From assembly GCA_031291675.1 (NCBI GenBank), contig JARLIO010000045.1:21825-85824 (forward strand): a stretch of DNA of 64,000 bases, given 5' to 3'. Within the stretch, counting starts at the first letter, position 1; the number at the start of each line of letters is the position of its first letter. Source of the stretch: Azospirillaceae bacterium (GTDB lineage: Bacteria; Pseudomonadota; Alphaproteobacteria; Azospirillales; Azospirillaceae). A program made the translations under genes and the position numbers. The notes under the pieces are model-generated. The model did not search any database and was not told where the DNA came from. It saw only the letters and a program-made list of their open reading frames with translations. This document shows positions 8,389-18,536 of this stretch, in pieces.

Positions 8389-9489
8389 ATGACCGAAGTG
8401 CCGAAGCAAGCTTCTGGACCGGCCGGCGGCCGTGCCAGCACCAAAAGGGAACTGCCTGAGCATTTCAAGGCCTACCGGCATGTCTGGGTTGTGGTCGAAT
8501 GTGAACACGGTGTGGTGCACCCGGTATCCTTCGAACTGCTGGGGGAAGGCCGCAAGCTGGCCGACAAGCGCGAGGTCGAGCTTGCCGGGGTCGTACTGGG
8601 CAGCGATCCCGCGGCGATCGCCGCGGCGGCAACCGCCTGCTTCGAATATGGTGCCGATCGGGTCTACACCGTGACCGATCCCGCGTTGGCGCACTACCGC
8701 AACGAGGCCTATACCAAGGCGGTCACCGACCTCGTCAATAGCTACAAGCCCGAAATCCTGTTGCTGGGGGCGACGGCGTTTGGTCGCGACCTTGCGGGAT
8801 CGGTCGCGACGACACTGCTGACGGGTCTTACCGCGGACTGCACCGCGTTGGCCATCGACGATGAGGGTTCGCTGGCGGCGACCCGGCCGACCTTCGGCGG
8901 TTCGCTGTTGTGCACGATCCTGACATTGAACTACCGGCCGCAGATGGCCACGGTGCGGCCGCGCGTCCTGGCGATGCCGGTGCGGCGACCGGGGCGCCAC
9001 GGGCAGATTATCGAGCATCCCCTCAATCTCGCCGAGTCCGAGATCGTCACCAAGATCCTCCAGTTCATCGCCGACCGGGATTCGAACAAGGCCCAGCTCG
9101 CCTACGCCGATATCGTCGTTGCCGGCGGGCTGGGATTGCGCTCGGTCGAGAATTTCGAACGGGTCAAGGAGCTTGCGGCGGTGCTGGGGGCGGAATATGG
9201 CGGCTCCCGCCCCCTGGTGCAGAAAGGCTGGATCGCCGCCGACCGCCAGATCGGACAGACCGGCAAGACCATCCGTCCCAAACTCTATATCGCCGCCGGA
9301 ATCTCCGGCGCGATTCAACACCGGGTCGGCGTTGAAGGGGCTGATCTGATCGTTGCGATCAATACCGATCCGAACGCGCAAATCTTCGACTTCGCCCATC
9401 TCGGGATCGTCGCCGACGCCGTCACCGTGCTGCCGGCACTGACCGTCGCATTCCGCAAGCACCTGTCGGTTAATCGTCTCGCGAGTTGA
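8389..9489 (+). CDS. fixB: electron transfer flavoprotein alpha subunit FixB
   Basis: ETF-alpha-type subunit of 366 residues that pairs with FixA and binds the electron-transferring FAD. The C-terminal FAD domain shows [21 protein letters not shown] and [17 protein letters not shown] segments, all in the expected order. The N-terminal 45 residues precede the conserved core and are variable in the family. An AGGAGGG ribosome binding site precedes ATG 8389. Part of the NifA-controlled fixABCX operon. Confidence 0.95.
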   Translation: MTEVPKQASGPAGGRASTKRELPEHFKAYRHVWVVVECEHGVVHPVSFELLGEGRKLADKREVELAGVVLGSDPAAIAAAATACFEYGADRVYTVTDPALAHYRNEAYTKAVTDLVNSYKPEILLLGATAFGRDLAGSVATTLLTGLTADCTALAIDDEGSLAATRPTFGGSLLCTILTLNYRPQMATVRPRVLAMPVRRPGRHGQIIEHPLNLAESEIVTKILQFIADRDSNKAQLAYADIVVAGGLGLRSVENFERVKELAAVLGAEYGGSRPLVQKGWIAADRQIGQTGKTIRPKLYIAAGISGAIQHRVGVEGADLIVAINTDPNAQIFDFAHLGIVADAVTVLPALTVAFRKHLSVNRLAS

Positions 9490-9501
9490 AGGGAACCAAC
9501 C

Positions 9502-10806
9502 ATGATCGAGCAGCGGTTTGACGCGATCGTCGTCGGCGCGGGCCCCTCGGGCAACGCGGCGGCCTATACCATGGCGACGGCCGGGCTCAAGGTGCTCCAG
9601 TTGGAGCGCGGCGAGTATCCGGGATCGAAGAACGTCCAGGGCGCGATCCTTTACGCCAGCGCCCTGGAGAAGATCATTCCCGACTTTCGGGATGATGCCC
9701 CCCTGGAACGGCATGTCATCGAACAGCGTCTGTGGACCATGGATGATGCCTCTCATGTCGGCGTCCATTACCGGTCATCGGACTTCAACGAAGAGCGGCC
9801 AAACCGCTACACCATCCTGCGCGCCCAATTCGACAAATGGTTCAGCCGCCGGGTTCGCGATGCCGGTGCGATCCTGCTTTGCGAGACCACGGTCACCGAA
9901 CTGCTGCGCGATCCGGCGGGACGGGTGATCGGGGTCCGGACCGACCGCGACGGCGGCACCGCCTTCGCCGATATCGTCGTCCTGGGCGAAGGGGTCAACG
10001 GCCTGGTCGGCCAACGCTCCGGCCTGCGCCCCGAACTCAAACCCGACAATGTGGCTTTGGCGGTCAAGGAGATGCATTTCCTGCCGCGCGAAACCATCGA
10101 AAGCCGGTTCAACCTCAAGCAGGATGAAGGTGTCGTCATCGAAGCGATGGGGACGATCACGGCGGGAATGACCGGGACCGCGTTCCTGTACACCAATCAG
10201 GAATCGATCTCGATCGGGATTGGCTGTCTCGTTTCCGATTTTGCCGAAAACCAGCAGACGCCCTACGGCCTGTTGGAGGCGTTCAAGAACCACCCCAGCA
10301 TCAAGCCCCTGCTGGAAAACGCCGAATGCAAGGAATATGTCGCGCATCTGATCCCCGAGGGCGGTTACAACGCGATCCCGGAGCTCTATGGCGACGGCTG
10401 GATCGTGGTCGGCGACGCCGGACAGTTCGTCAATGCGGTGCATCGGGAGGGATCGAACCTGGCGATGACCACGGGTCGCATCGCCGGTGAGACCATTGTC
10501 GCGCTGAAGCAGCGGCACCAGGCGATGTCCAAAGCAAATCTTGCGGAATATCGGCGGCGGCTCGACGAGACCTTCGTCATGAAAGACCTTAAGAAATACC
10601 GGAAAATTCCAGCGTTTCTTCACCGCAACAAGCAGATTTTCGGTCTTTATCCCAAGCTGTTCGCGGGCGCGGCCCAAACCTGGCTTCGCGTCGATGGGAT
10701 CGACAAGCGAACCAAAGAGAAAGAGATCCTGAAATCGTTCCGCAAGGGCCGGACGTTACCCGGCCTGATCGGTGATGCCTTCAACTTTGCGAGGTCGTGG
10801 CGATGA
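9502..10806 (+). CDS. fixC: flavoprotein FixC (ETF-quinone oxidoreductase type)
   Basis: A 434-residue FAD enzyme of the ETF-QO family without the C-terminal 4Fe-4S domain, which is supplied by FixX. The dinucleotide-binding motif [14 protein letters not shown] is at residues 10-24, and a second FAD contact motif, [19 protein letters not shown], lies near residue 300. It links FixAB electrons to the quinone pool in the bifurcating complex. A good ribosome binding site (GAAGGGAAC) precedes ATG 9502. Its stop overlaps the fixX start by 4 bp. Confidence 0.95.
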   Translation: MIEQRFDAIVVGAGPSGNAAAYTMATAGLKVLQLERGEYPGSKNVQGAILYASALEKIIPDFRDDAPLERHVIEQRLWTMDDASHVGVHYRSSDFNEERPNRYTILRAQFDKWFSRRVRDAGAILLCETTVTELLRDPAGRVIGVRTDRDGGTAFADIVVLGEGVNGLVGQRSGLRPELKPDNVALAVKEMHFLPRETIESRFNLKQDEGVVIEAMGTITAGMTGTAFLYTNQESISIGIGCLVSDFAENQQTPYGLLEAFKNHPSIKPLLENAECKEYVAHLIPEGGYNAIPELYGDGWIVVGDAGQFVNAVHREGSNLAMTTGRIAGETIVALKQRHQAMSKANLAEYRRRLDETFVMKDLKKYRKIPAFLHRNKQIFGLYPKLFAGAAQTWLRVDGIDKRTKEKEILKSFRKGRTLPGLIGDAFNFARSWR

Positions 10807-11129
10807 CAATGATAGCAAAAGCCGGGACAGCGGAGGCCGGCAGCGCCGGCATCAAGGTCGCGGACAAGCTTTTCCAGAACCGGTATCTCGTCGATGCGGG
10901 GCGCCCGCACATCAAGGTCCGTCCCCATGACAAACCGTCCAAGGCGCTCCTCTCCCTGACCCATACCTGCCCGGCGGGCTGCTACAGCCTCAACGATACC
11001 GGGCAGGTCGAGATCTCGGTTGATGGCTGCGTGGAATGCGGAACCTGTCGCGTCGTCACCGCCAAGACCGGCGAGATCGAGTGGAACTATCCGCGCGGCG
11101 GTTTCGGCGTCCTGTTCAAGTTCGGGTAA
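10803..11129 (+). CDS. fixX: ferredoxin-like protein FixX
   Basis: Ferredoxin-like partner of FixC, 108 residues from ATG 10803 (ATGA overlap with the fixC stop). It has the ETF-QO-type Cys pattern: CPAGCY in the middle, and CVECGTCR near residue 82. A GTG at 10797 is an alternative start. The C-terminus [16 protein letters not shown] matches the family end, so the gene is complete. It ends only 16 bp before a long poly-G/poly-C block. Confidence 0.93.
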   Translation: MTMIAKAGTAEAGSAGIKVADKLFQNRYLVDAGRPHIKVRPHDKPSKALLSLTHTCPAGCYSLNDTGQVEISVDGCVECGTCRVVTAKTGEIEWNYPRGGFGVLFKFG

Positions 11130-11145
11130 CGTTTGCAAGGGCGTC

Positions 11146-11582
<437 letters not shown>

Positions 11583-11804
11583 ATGTCCGCAGACATTACG
11601 CCGGCCGGAGAGGCAACCACCGCCGTCCAAGGGTATGTCGCCAAAGCCCTTGACGCCCTCAATGACTATCGCATCAGCGAGCACGACGTCTTCGTTAACC
11701 CCACTGAACGGCGCACATCTCTACTGGCAGCGCAAGATGCCATTTCTGCCGCGCTCATGGTGATGGATAGGACGACTTGGCCGAACCGTACTGATGACAG
11801 CTAA
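11583..11804 (+). CDS. hypothetical small protein (73 aa)
   Basis: A 73-residue, Ala-rich, mostly helical protein beginning MSADITPAGEATTAV. The AAGGAAG ribosome binding site 7-8 bp before ATG 11583 is good. There is no Cys motif, signal or membrane segment. The length and helical content (repeated Ala, a YVAKALDALNDY helix) recall small proteins associated with toxin-antitoxin or replication functions, but I do not recognise it. It stands alone between the homopolymer block and an empty stretch. Confidence 0.5.
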   Translation: MSADITPAGEATTAVQGYVAKALDALNDYRISEHDVFVNPTERRTSLLAAQDAISAALMVMDRTTWPNRTDDS

Positions 11805-12452
11805 TTGTCACGATGTCATGGATGGCGTCCTTGGACACCGTCTGTATTGAGCGATCGTGAGCGTCAGGTCCGGGCGCGATCTTGATCGGCGACGGAAGCG
11901 AATAGCGCGGAAATCGGATTTCCGATCGTTTGCGTCAGTGGTTCTGCGGATGGCCTCTTGACTCAGCCTGCGGTCGGCATCGAACTATCATTTGTTCATG
12001 CGGCAGAGGATTTTACCGCCATTGCCGCCGTCGCTTGAATTGTCCCTTATCAATTTATCAATCTGGCGCCGACCGAAAAGACCGCGGCGTTGTCCCGCGC
12101 CCGGATCATCGCTGATCGGGCGACCCGTGGCAATCGTGAGACGTTCGATCGCGTGATGGCGACAATCGCGCCGGAAGCGCCGGGTAAACGCGACAAAATT
12201 CCGTAACGCGGAATGACGCACAAGAGGAAGCTCAGGTGCCGCTTCGGGATCGTGAAAATCCTCGCAATACCGGCTGACCGGAAGACGGTGTTCGCGAACG
12301 TCCTGGAGATCTTGTCCGGGACGGCGCGCCGGCTTCATCCAACCCCCCGTCGGATGCGTCGGGCGCGACGCCGCCACACCATCAAAGTCGGCAAATCCTG
12401 GAACCGACGTCCGCCATCCAACCATGGCCGTTGGTCGGAAACACGACAGCAC
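11805..12452. other. gene-poor stretch upstream of the ferredoxin promoter
   Basis: No supported gene. A start-less plus-strand frame around 12067-12206 (reading NLAPTEKTAALSRARIIADR, then more) looks protein-like and could be the tail of a decayed small gene, but a stop codon closely precedes it. Confidence 0.35.
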
Positions 12453-12468
12453 TGTCGCAATTGCGACG
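12453..12468. promoter_or_regulatory. imperfect NifA site upstream of the ferredoxin gene
   Basis: TGT-CGCAATTGCG-ACG is one base off TGT-N10-ACA and is centred on a perfect CGCAATTGCG palindrome. It lies 111 bp before the sigma-54 site at 12579. Confidence 0.45.
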
Positions 12469-12578
12469 GTGCGGATTTGCGGCGAACCCGGCAAGGCACC
12501 GTGCAGATCACTCAGCCAGCCCGCTCCACGACAAAGACCAGGCGATCCCGTGGCCGATCCGCACCCAGCAAATGCGGT

Positions 12579-12593
12579 GGCACGGCGCTTGCT
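12579..12593 (+). promoter_or_regulatory. sigma-54 promoter of the ferredoxin-nifT operon
   Basis: TGGCAC-GGCGC-TTGC is a perfect -24/-12 match, 120 bp before the ferredoxin ATG. Confidence 0.85.
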
Positions 12594-12712
12594 GTTCCCT
12601 CTGCGGCGGAATTCTGTCAGCACAACGGCACCCCGTTGATTTCAGCGTCAATTCCTTCGAAACAGAGATTGCTCGAACAGCCAGGTGGCTTCCTCGAAGA
12701 AGGGAAAGGGTC

Positions 12713-12910
12713 ATGGCCTACAAGATCATCGCCTCGCAATGCACGAGTTGCAGTATCTGCGAGTTCGAGTGCCCGAACGCCGCCATTTCCATGAAGAACG
12801 GCACCTTCGCGATCAATCCGAAGAAATGCACGGAATGCGAAGGACATTTCGACAGCCCCAAATGCGCCGAAGTTTGTCCGGTTCCCGAAACCTGTGTTCC
12901 AGCCCGTTGA
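12713..12910 (+). CDS. 2[4Fe-4S] ferredoxin, FdxN type
   Basis: A 65-residue bacterial ferredoxin. The first cluster motif is [12 protein letters not shown] (residues 10-21) and the second is CTECEG, then eight residues to C, and CAEVCP, the spaced second motif typical of nif ferredoxins. It likely donates electrons to nitrogenase or to NifB maturation. A GAAGGGAAAGGG ribosome binding site precedes ATG 12713. It is about two-thirds identical by eye to the ferredoxin at 16019 and ends earlier. It heads an operon with nifT and a SIR2-like gene. Confidence 0.93.
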   Translation: MAYKIIASQCTSCSICEFECPNAAISMKNGTFAINPKKCTECEGHFDSPKCAEVCPVPETCVPAR

Positions 12911-12979
12911 CCCCCCCACCCCCGGACACCACGTCGCGGTCCCACCGCAGAAGTCCCACCAAGCGAAAGAGTTGCCGCG

Positions 12980-13195
12980 ATGAAAGTGATGATCCGTCGT
13001 TCGCCCGAAACCGGCCTGTCGATTTACGTCCCGAAGAAAGACCTCGAGGAACCGATTGTCGCGTTCGAGCACGAGACATTGTGGGGCGGATGGATCCGCA
13101 TCGCCAATGGCTGGGTCCTCGATTTGCCTGATCTGGCGGCCGACACCCCGTTGCCGATCACCGTCAATGCCCGCAAGCGCGGCGAAGAGGAGTAA
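12980..13195 (+). CDS. nifT: nitrogen fixation protein NifT/FixU
   Basis: A 71-residue NifT/FixU family protein, recognised by MKVMIRR at the start, [19 protein letters not shown] and the [11 protein letters not shown] end. The family's length is about 70 residues. Its biochemical role is not established; it is often dispensable. It lies between the ferredoxin and the SIR2-like gene, with only 5 bp to the latter. Confidence 0.93.
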   Translation: MKVMIRRSPETGLSIYVPKKDLEEPIVAFEHETLWGGWIRIANGWVLDLPDLAADTPLPITVNARKRGEEE

Positions 13196-13200
13196 GCGAG

Positions 13201-14070
13201 ATGGATACCCCCCTGTCAGTGACGGATCTCATGGGTCTGACGGATGCGGAGACGGTTCTCACCGACCTCGGCAGCCGGATGCAGACCGGCACCCTCGTCC
13301 CCTATCTCGGTCCCGGTCTGGCGACGCTGGGCAACGCGGCGGTCCCCACGACGTTCGAGGCGCTTGCGGCCTTTTTCGCGGCCAAGGTCGCCCTGCCGCG
13401 CCGGGCCAAGGGCAATCCCTGGGCGGCGGCCCAGCATATCGAGAGCACGAAGCACCGCTCCACGGTTTCGGCGCTGATGACCGAAGCCTTTCATTCACCG
13501 GTCGAACCGACAGCGTTTCACCACCATCTCGCGACCTTGCCGCTGCCGATGATCGTCGACACCTGGTACGACGGCGCCATGAGCGCGGCACTGGCCGCCC
13601 GCTTGGATTGGGGCGAAGTCCAGGGCATAACCCGGGCCGGCATTGGCGAAGACCGCTGGTATCGTTTCTATGATGCCGCCGGCCAGGAAGCCGACCGCAC
13701 CGTGGCAGAGGCCTGGCGGACGGTTCTGTACAAACCCCATGGCAGTATCGTACCGGTGCGTAACTTTCTGATCTCGGACGCCGATTATGTCGAGGTTCTG
13801 ACGGAGATCGACATCCAGACCCCGATCCCCGATATCGTCAAGGATCGACGCACCAATCGCGATTTCCTGTTCCTGGGCTGCCGGTTTCACGACCAGCTTC
13901 TGCGCACCTATGCCCGGCAGATCACCAAGCGTTCGGACGGGCAACGATACGCCGTCGTCGACCCCACGATCATGACCCGCAACGAACTGAAATTCTTTCG
14001 GGCCCAGGGCATCACCCCGCTCGCGATCCCGCTGGACCGCGCCGTCGAGGTCCTGCTCGCCGCGCCGTGA
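13201..14070 (+). CDS. SIR2-like domain protein, nif-associated
   Basis: A 289-residue protein with the hallmarks of the SIR2_2-type fold: [14 protein letters not shown] near residue 32 in place of the NAD-binding loop, LYKPHGSI around residue 178, and [12 protein letters not shown] near residue 220. Such SIR2-like proteins may bind or hydrolyse NAD and occur in defence systems. Here the gene sits 5 bp behind nifT and directly before the nifB promoter. It is therefore probably a nif-regulon protein, with NAD- or ADP-ribose-linked regulation as one possibility. No partner effector gene is visible. Confidence 0.75.
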   Translation: MDTPLSVTDLMGLTDAETVLTDLGSRMQTGTLVPYLGPGLATLGNAAVPTTFEALAAFFAAKVALPRRAKGNPWAAAQHIESTKHRSTVSALMTEAFHSPVEPTAFHHHLATLPLPMIVDTWYDGAMSAALAARLDWGEVQGITRAGIGEDRWYRFYDAAGQEADRTVAEAWRTVLYKPHGSIVPVRNFLISDADYVEVLTEIDIQTPIPDIVKDRRTNRDFLFLGCRFHDQLLRTYARQITKRSDGQRYAVVDPTIMTRNELKFFRAQGITPLAIPLDRAVEVLLAAP

Positions 14071-14115
14071 CCCGAGCCGCCGCCACGCCGGAGACGATCC
14101 CGGCCGGTGCGCACT

Positions 14116-14131
14116 TGTCGTGTTTCCAACA
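14116..14131. promoter_or_regulatory. NifA upstream activator sequence 1 of nifB
   Basis: Exact TGT-N10-ACA, 40 bp upstream of a second identical-type site. Confidence 0.65.
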
Positions 14132-14155
14132 GGGCCAAAGATTTCACGAACCCCC

Positions 14156-14171
14156 TGTCAGCAAAGCGACA
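14156..14171. promoter_or_regulatory. NifA upstream activator sequence 2 of nifB
   Basis: Exact TGT-N10-ACA, 60 bp upstream of the nifB sigma-54 promoter, the same distance seen at 2771/2846. Confidence 0.75.
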
Positions 14172-14230
14172 GTCCTCGAAAAATCCTGTCAACCACCTGA
14201 TTTTCAATGTTTCTTGGACTCATTCTCATT

Positions 14231-14245
14231 TGGCACACGAGTTGC
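14231..14245 (+). promoter_or_regulatory. sigma-54 promoter of nifB
   Basis: TGGCAC-ACGAG-TTGC is a perfect -24/-12 match preceded by two NifA sites. Confidence 0.9.
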
Positions 14246-14348
14246 TGAACACGGGTTGGCAAAGACGTCACGAGAATTCGATTCCCAGATTTCGGCGCCA
14301 GATTTTGGCGCCCGATTTTAGCGATTGAACCAAGAACGAGGAGCGGAG

Positions 14349-15911
14349 ATGCACGCGTCAACACAGCACGAAGGAACCAATGTTGGTGCTATCACCAATC
14401 TTGAAGCGGCGCTGCAGCAGGCCGCCGAACACAAAGGGTGTGGCACGCAGGGCGGAAGCGGCAAAGCGAGTTGCGGATCCGCGGCGGGTCAGGGCGACCT
14501 CCCGACCGAGATCTGGGAAAAGGTCAAGAACCATCCCTGCTACAGCGAAGAGGCGCATCACCATTACGCCCGCATGCATGTGGCGGTCGCCCCGGCCTGT
14601 AACATCCAATGCAATTATTGCAACCGGAAATATGATTGCGCCAATGAATCGCGCCCCGGCGTCGTCAGCGAGAAGCTGACCCCGGAACAGGCCGCCAAAA
14701 AGGTGCTGGCCGTCGCGTCGACCATTCCCCAGATGACGGTCCTGGGGATCGCCGGCCCGGGCGACCCGCTGGCCAATCCCGAGAAGACCTTCAAGACATT
14801 CGCGCTGATTGCCGAGACCGCGCCCGATATCAAGCTCTGTCTGTCGACCAACGGGCTGGCCCTGCCCGACCATGTCGACACGATCGCCCGTTTCAACGTC
14901 GATCACGTGACCATCACAATCAACATGGTCGATCCGGAGATCGGGGCCAAGATCTATCCCTGGATCTTCTGGAAGCACCGCCGCTACACCGGGGTCGAGG
15001 CCGCGCAGATCCTCACCGATCGCCAGCTCCAAGGGCTCGAAATGCTGACCGAGCGCGGCATTCTCTGCAAGGTCAATTCGGTGATGATCCCCGGGGTCAA
15101 CGACAAGCACCTGGTCGAAGTCAACCGCGCCGTCAAATCCCGCGGCGCCTTCCTGCACAACATCATGCCGCTGATCTCCGCGCCCGAGCACGGCACGGTG
15201 TTCGGCCTCACCGGCCAGCGGGGCCCGACCGCCCAGGAACTCAAGGCGCTCCAGGACAGCTGCGAGGGCGAGATGAACATGATGCGGCACTGCCGGCAAT
15301 GCCGCGCCGATGCCGTCGGTCTGCTCGGCGAAGATCGCAGCGCCGAATTCACCACCGACAAGATCATGGCGATGGAAGTCGACTACGACCTGGACGCGCG
15401 CAAGGCTTATCAGGCCAAGGTGGAGGAGGAACGGGTCGCCAAAGTCGCCGCCAAGCAGGAAGAGCTGTCGTCCCTGGCCGGCGAAATGAGCGACATCAAG
15501 CTCCTGGTCGCCGTCGCGACCAAGGGCTCGGGGCTGATCAACGAGCATTTCGGTCATGCCAAGGAGTTCCAGGTCTATGAACTCTCGACCGCGGGCGCCA
15601 AGTTCGTCGGTCACCGCCGTGTCGATCTCTACTGTCAGGGCGGCTATGGCGAAGAGGACAGCCTGGAAACCATCATCCGGGCCATCAATGATTGTCATGC
15701 CGTGTTCGTCGCCAAGATCGGCGGCTGCCCCAAGGCCGATCTGACCAACGCCGGAATCGAACCGGTCGACCAGTTCGCCCATGAATTCATCGAGAAATCG
15801 GCAATCGCCTGGTTCAAGGCCTACCTCGATCGGGTCAAGACCGGCGAAATCGCCCATATCGCGCGGGGGGACGCCGAAATCCGTCAGGGGGCGTTGACCG
15901 CCGCGGCCTGA
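14349..15911 (+). CDS. nifB: nitrogenase cofactor biosynthesis protein NifB
   Basis: Radical SAM enzyme (520 residues) that fuses two [4Fe-4S] units with carbide insertion into NifB-co, the FeMo-co precursor. The SAM cluster motif is C84-N-I-Q-C88-N-Y-C91. Further cysteines (C31, C42, C64 and the CRQCRAD region) supply K-cluster ligands. A C-terminal NifX-like domain begins near residue 380 and shows [20 protein letters not shown] 14349 has a GGAGCGGAG site; the in-frame TTG upstream is less likely. It heads a long NifA-controlled operon. Confidence 0.97.
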   Translation: MHASTQHEGTNVGAITNLEAALQQAAEHKGCGTQGGSGKASCGSAAGQGDLPTEIWEKVKNHPCYSEEAHHHYARMHVAVAPACNIQCNYCNRKYDCANESRPGVVSEKLTPEQAAKKVLAVASTIPQMTVLGIAGPGDPLANPEKTFKTFALIAETAPDIKLCLSTNGLALPDHVDTIARFNVDHVTITINMVDPEIGAKIYPWIFWKHRRYTGVEAAQILTDRQLQGLEMLTERGILCKVNSVMIPGVNDKHLVEVNRAVKSRGAFLHNIMPLISAPEHGTVFGLTGQRGPTAQELKALQDSCEGEMNMMRHCRQCRADAVGLLGEDRSAEFTTDKIMAMEVDYDLDARKAYQAKVEEERVAKVAAKQEELSSLAGEMSDIKLLVAVATKGSGLINEHFGHAKEFQVYELSTAGAKFVGHRRVDLYCQGGYGEEDSLETIIRAINDCHAVFVAKIGGCPKADLTNAGIEPVDQFAHEFIEKSAIAWFKAYLDRVKTGEIAHIARGDAEIRQGALTAAA

Positions 15912-16018
15912 GAAACCGGCCGACCGAACCAACAGCGGGCCTCCCGATCCGCCTTTCACCCCACGCCCGGCTCGGGATGTCCCGTTGTTCAACCGCAGTG
16001 AAACAGGAGAAAAAACCC

Positions 16019-16243
16019 ATGGCCTTGAAGATCATCGCCTCACAATGCACGAGCTGCTCGGCCTGTGAAGCGGAATGCCCGAATGTCGCGATTTCCGAAA
16101 AAGGCGGGACCTTCGTGATCAATCCCAAGAAATGCACCGAGTGCATCGGTCATTTTGATGCTCCGCAATGTGCGGCCGTCTGTCCGGTCGACGACACCTG
16201 CGTGATCGATACCTCCTATCCGCGCTACCAAGCCGCCGTATAA
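16019..16243 (+). CDS. fdxN: 2[4Fe-4S] ferredoxin FdxN
   Basis: A 74-residue ferredoxin directly after nifB, the classic fdxN position. Cluster motifs are [12 protein letters not shown] and CTECIG followed by CAAVCP. It ends with a short aromatic tail (SYPRYQAAV). It likely delivers electrons to nitrogenase or to NifB. The AACAGGAG site lies 10 bp before the ATG. It is a paralogue of the ferredoxin at 12713. Confidence 0.95.
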   Translation: MALKIIASQCTSCSACEAECPNVAISEKGGTFVINPKKCTECIGHFDAPQCAAVCPVDDTCVIDTSYPRYQAAV

Positions 16244-16254
16244 CGGAGCCCACC

Positions 16255-16584
16255 ATGAATTTCTCGATCACACCGGCGGCGGAAAAATTCATTCGCCTGA
16301 TGCTGCGGGTCGACGGTGGCCCCGGCAGCGGCTTTCGCCTGGTGGTTAGTCCCGGCGGCTGTTCCGGACTGTCGGCGGACATCAGTGTCACCGCCGAGCC
16401 GAAACCGGGTGACGCCGTGGTCGAAAGCAACGGCGTGAAACTGTTCCTGCCGGCGGAGAGTCGCCTGCTGCTCGATGGCGTGACCATCGACTTCACCGAC
16501 ACCGCGGCGAAAACCGGCCTGGTGTTCCACGACCCCAAGGCAACGTCGTGCCACGCGACGCCCGCGGTCGTCACGATCCAATGA
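16255..16584 (+). CDS. HesB/IscA-like protein with incomplete Cys set
   Basis: A 109-residue A-type carrier-like protein. The first conserved cysteine is present (C36 in GGCSGLS), but the usual C-terminal Cys-x-Cys is reduced to one cysteine (C99 in TSCHATP). It may bind iron or a cluster differently from canonical IscA. HesB-like genes occur next to nifB and fdxN in many diazotrophs. It begins 11 bp after fdxN with a CGGAG site. The longer upstream frame overlapping fdxN is rejected. Confidence 0.87.
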   Translation: MNFSITPAAEKFIRLMLRVDGGPGSGFRLVVSPGGCSGLSADISVTAEPKPGDAVVESNGVKLFLPAESRLLLDGVTIDFTDTAAKTGLVFHDPKATSCHATPAVVTIQ

Positions 16585-16605
16585 TCGCAAGAGGGTAAGG
16601 CCAAA

Positions 16606-17148
16606 ATGAGGGCTTCGCGAGGCCGCAGCGATCAGAACGCCGCCATGGTGCCGGATGCGGTTCTCACGAACGCCCTGTTGGGCGGCGGCCTGCCCGCGAA
16701 AGCCGAACGGCAGTTGCAGCTCGCCAGCCGCAACTATCACCGCGATGGCATCGCGGAAGGGCATCTCCGCCAGGCGCAGGCGATCGCGCCCGAGCACGCC
16801 GCGGTCCTGATCGGTCTCTACCGCTTCTATTTCTACAAGGGTCGGCTCGCCGACGCCCTGGACATCGCGCGGCTCTGTCTGGCCAAGGCCGCGCGCGACA
16901 GCAATTTCCCTGGCGATTGGCGGCTGGTCACGGCGGCCGACGCCGAGTTCGGCAGCTACGACAAGATGCTGCCGCGGTTCTATCTCTTTACCCTGAAAGG
17001 CTACGCCTATCTGCAGATGCGCCTTGGCAATATCGAGGAGGGACGTGCCGCGGCCGCAAAGCTTCTGGAACTCGATCCCTCCGACAAGATCGGCGCTCAA
17101 TTACTTCTCGATATTATCCAGAGAAGGGAACTGGACGATCATGAATGA
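16606..17148 (+). CDS. TPR-like protein of the nifB operon (180 aa)
   Basis: A 180-residue helical protein with repeat character: segments around residues 45-75 (HRDGIAEGHLRQAQAIAPEH), 66-90 and 140-165 (YAYLQMRLGNIEEGRAAA) fit tetratricopeptide-type helices. There is no signal peptide or Cys motif. It probably mediates protein contacts during cofactor assembly; that is inferred from its place in the nifB operon. It overlaps the next gene by 8 bp. Confidence 0.75.
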   Translation: MRASRGRSDQNAAMVPDAVLTNALLGGGLPAKAERQLQLASRNYHRDGIAEGHLRQAQAIAPEHAAVLIGLYRFYFYKGRLADALDIARLCLAKAARDSNFPGDWRLVTAADAEFGSYDKMLPRFYLFTLKGYAYLQMRLGNIEEGRAAAAKLLELDPSDKIGAQLLLDIIQRRELDDHE

Positions 17149-17926
17149 CATCGATGAAGCCCGGGACTGGCAAGGAAACGAATTCACCTGCGCCGGATGT
17201 CGCCATGAAGCCGCAGCCCCGGCGACCCGTTGCCAGTTGAAGCATGCCTGTGTCCAGGATCGCTATGCGCGACGGATCGACCGCTTCTTCGATTGGAACC
17301 CGGAACTTGCCAATTCCTATGTCCGGCATCCCCATTTCGAGGTCCGGGCCATCGCCGCGAAACATGCCGATGTCTTCATGTTGCCGCCGTTGCTCGACGA
17401 TCCCGACGAAACCGTCCGCTGGAACGCGGCACGCCGGCTGCCCAAACGCTATATCCTGCCCCTGCGCCAGGACCCGCATCGGGAAGTCCGGATCCGAATC
17501 GTCGGCTTGCTCGACGATGCCGAACTCGGGCCGCTGATGCTGGATCCGGACTACTATGTCCGTCTGGTTGTGGCGCGACGGATCGCCCCTTTCCACCTGA
17601 CGCGGATGATCAATGACGATGAACCGGAGGTCCGCCGGGTTATCGCCCGTCGGGTCCCGTTCGACTGGCTGTTTCGCCTCATCGAGGATCCGGACCCCCT
17701 GGTCCGATTGGAAGTGGCAAAACGTCTGGCGCCCGATCTTCTGGTTCGCCTCAAGAGCGACCCGGACTGGCGGGTACGGTTCGAAGCGGCAAGCCGGATC
17801 CCGTTCCCCCTGCTGGACCCGCTTGCCGACGATGACGACACCCTGGTGCGCGAGGCGGCGCGGGCCCGTCTGCCGGGCGGCCGGGATCCAATAAGGAACG
17901 ACCAGATCAAGGAGACGGCACCATGA
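17141..17926 (+). CDS. 4Fe-4S leucine-rich-repeat-variant (LRV) protein
   Basis: A 261-residue protein matching the LRV protein known from Azotobacter nif regions. The N-terminus holds a Cys cluster motif, CAGC, then CQLKHAC about 11 residues on, that binds a 4Fe-4S cluster. It is followed by about eight repeats of roughly 24 residues with the pattern (D/P)P-x2-V-R-x-x-A-A-R-R-(L/I)P. The repeats form a right-handed helical solenoid. Exact function is unknown; the cluster domain packed on the solenoid suggests an assembly or sensing role. It overlaps both neighbours. Confidence 0.9.
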   Translation: MNDIDEARDWQGNEFTCAGCRHEAAAPATRCQLKHACVQDRYARRIDRFFDWNPELANSYVRHPHFEVRAIAAKHADVFMLPPLLDDPDETVRWNAARRLPKRYILPLRQDPHREVRIRIVGLLDDAELGPLMLDPDYYVRLVVARRIAPFHLTRMINDDEPEVRRVIARRVPFDWLFRLIEDPDPLVRLEVAKRLAPDLLVRLKSDPDWRVRFEAASRIPFPLLDPLADDDDTLVREAARARLPGGRDPIRNDQIKETAP

Positions 17927-18243
17927 GCAATATCGTTCGCGACAGCGATGTCGTCGAAATCTCCGAGCCCCCCTGTTTCACCTTCGGCGAAAAAGTCAGG
18001 GCCCGGCGCACCATTCGCAATGACGGGACCTATGCCGGCAAGGATATCGGCGAGGTCCTGGCGAAGAAAGGTGAGGAAGGCTATGTCATCAGCATCGGGA
18101 CGTTCCTGCAGCAATTCTACATCTATGCCGTCGAGTTCATGGAGACCGGTAACCGCGTCGGCATGAAACGCAAGGAACTCGATCGCGTCGAGCCGCGGGA
18201 TATTGATCTCGACCTGCCGCTGCCGGGCAGTGTGTCGCCATGA
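17923..18243 (+). CDS. nifZ: nitrogen fixation protein NifZ
   Basis: A 106-residue NifZ. The SH3-like core reads FTFGEKVRARRTIRNDGTY, then GYVISIGTFLQQFYIYAVEF, and ends with RVGMKRKELD. NifZ acts with NifH in maturing the P-cluster of the MoFe protein. Both ends overlap neighbours by ATGA, so translation is coupled with the LRV gene and the second nifZ-like gene. Confidence 0.93.
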   Translation: MSNIVRDSDVVEISEPPCFTFGEKVRARRTIRNDGTYAGKDIGEVLAKKGEEGYVISIGTFLQQFYIYAVEFMETGNRVGMKRKELDRVEPRDIDLDLPLPGSVSP

Positions 18244-18479
18244 TCGAACCCCGCCTGCCCCGCTACCAATGGGGTCAACGCGTTCGCGCCGCAATCGACC
18301 TGCACAATGACGGATCCTACCCGGACCAGCCGGCGCTGGCGCTTCTGGTCGGCCAGGGCGAGCCCGGGGAAATCGTCCAGATCGGAACCCATACCGAGGC
18401 CAACCTGCCGGTCTACCTGGTCGAATTTGGCGACCGGCGGGTCGTCGGCTGTCTCGAAGAAGAGATCACACCGCTGTGA
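18240..18479 (+). CDS. second NifZ-family protein (79 aa)
   Basis: A 79-residue shorter NifZ paralogue: YQWGQRVRAAIDLHNDGSYP and LPVYLVEFGDRRVVGCLEEE align with the core of the preceding protein. It is coupled by ATGA overlap to nifZ. Tandem short and long NifZ-family genes occur in some nif clusters. Whether it replaces or assists NifZ is unknown. Confidence 0.85.
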   Translation: MIEPRLPRYQWGQRVRAAIDLHNDGSYPDQPALALLVGQGEPGEIVQIGTHTEANLPVYLVEFGDRRVVGCLEEEITPL

Positions 18480-18536
18480 TCCCACAGGGTCTACCGCGGA
18501 TCCACCCCCCAAATCTCCGCCTACGGAGCGCGCATC

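Noticed and set aside
7726..9768. 680-codon minus-strand open frame opposite fixA, fixB and the start of fixC
   Set aside because: The plus strand encodes unmistakable FixA and FixB; GC-rich codons leave the opposite strand open.
12067..12206. Start-less frame with protein-like composition
   Set aside because: A stop codon closely precedes it and no start codon or ribosome binding site exists; kept only as a remark.
14358..15992. 544-codon minus-strand open frame opposite nifB
   Set aside because: nifB on the plus strand has all catalytic motifs; the antisense frame has none.
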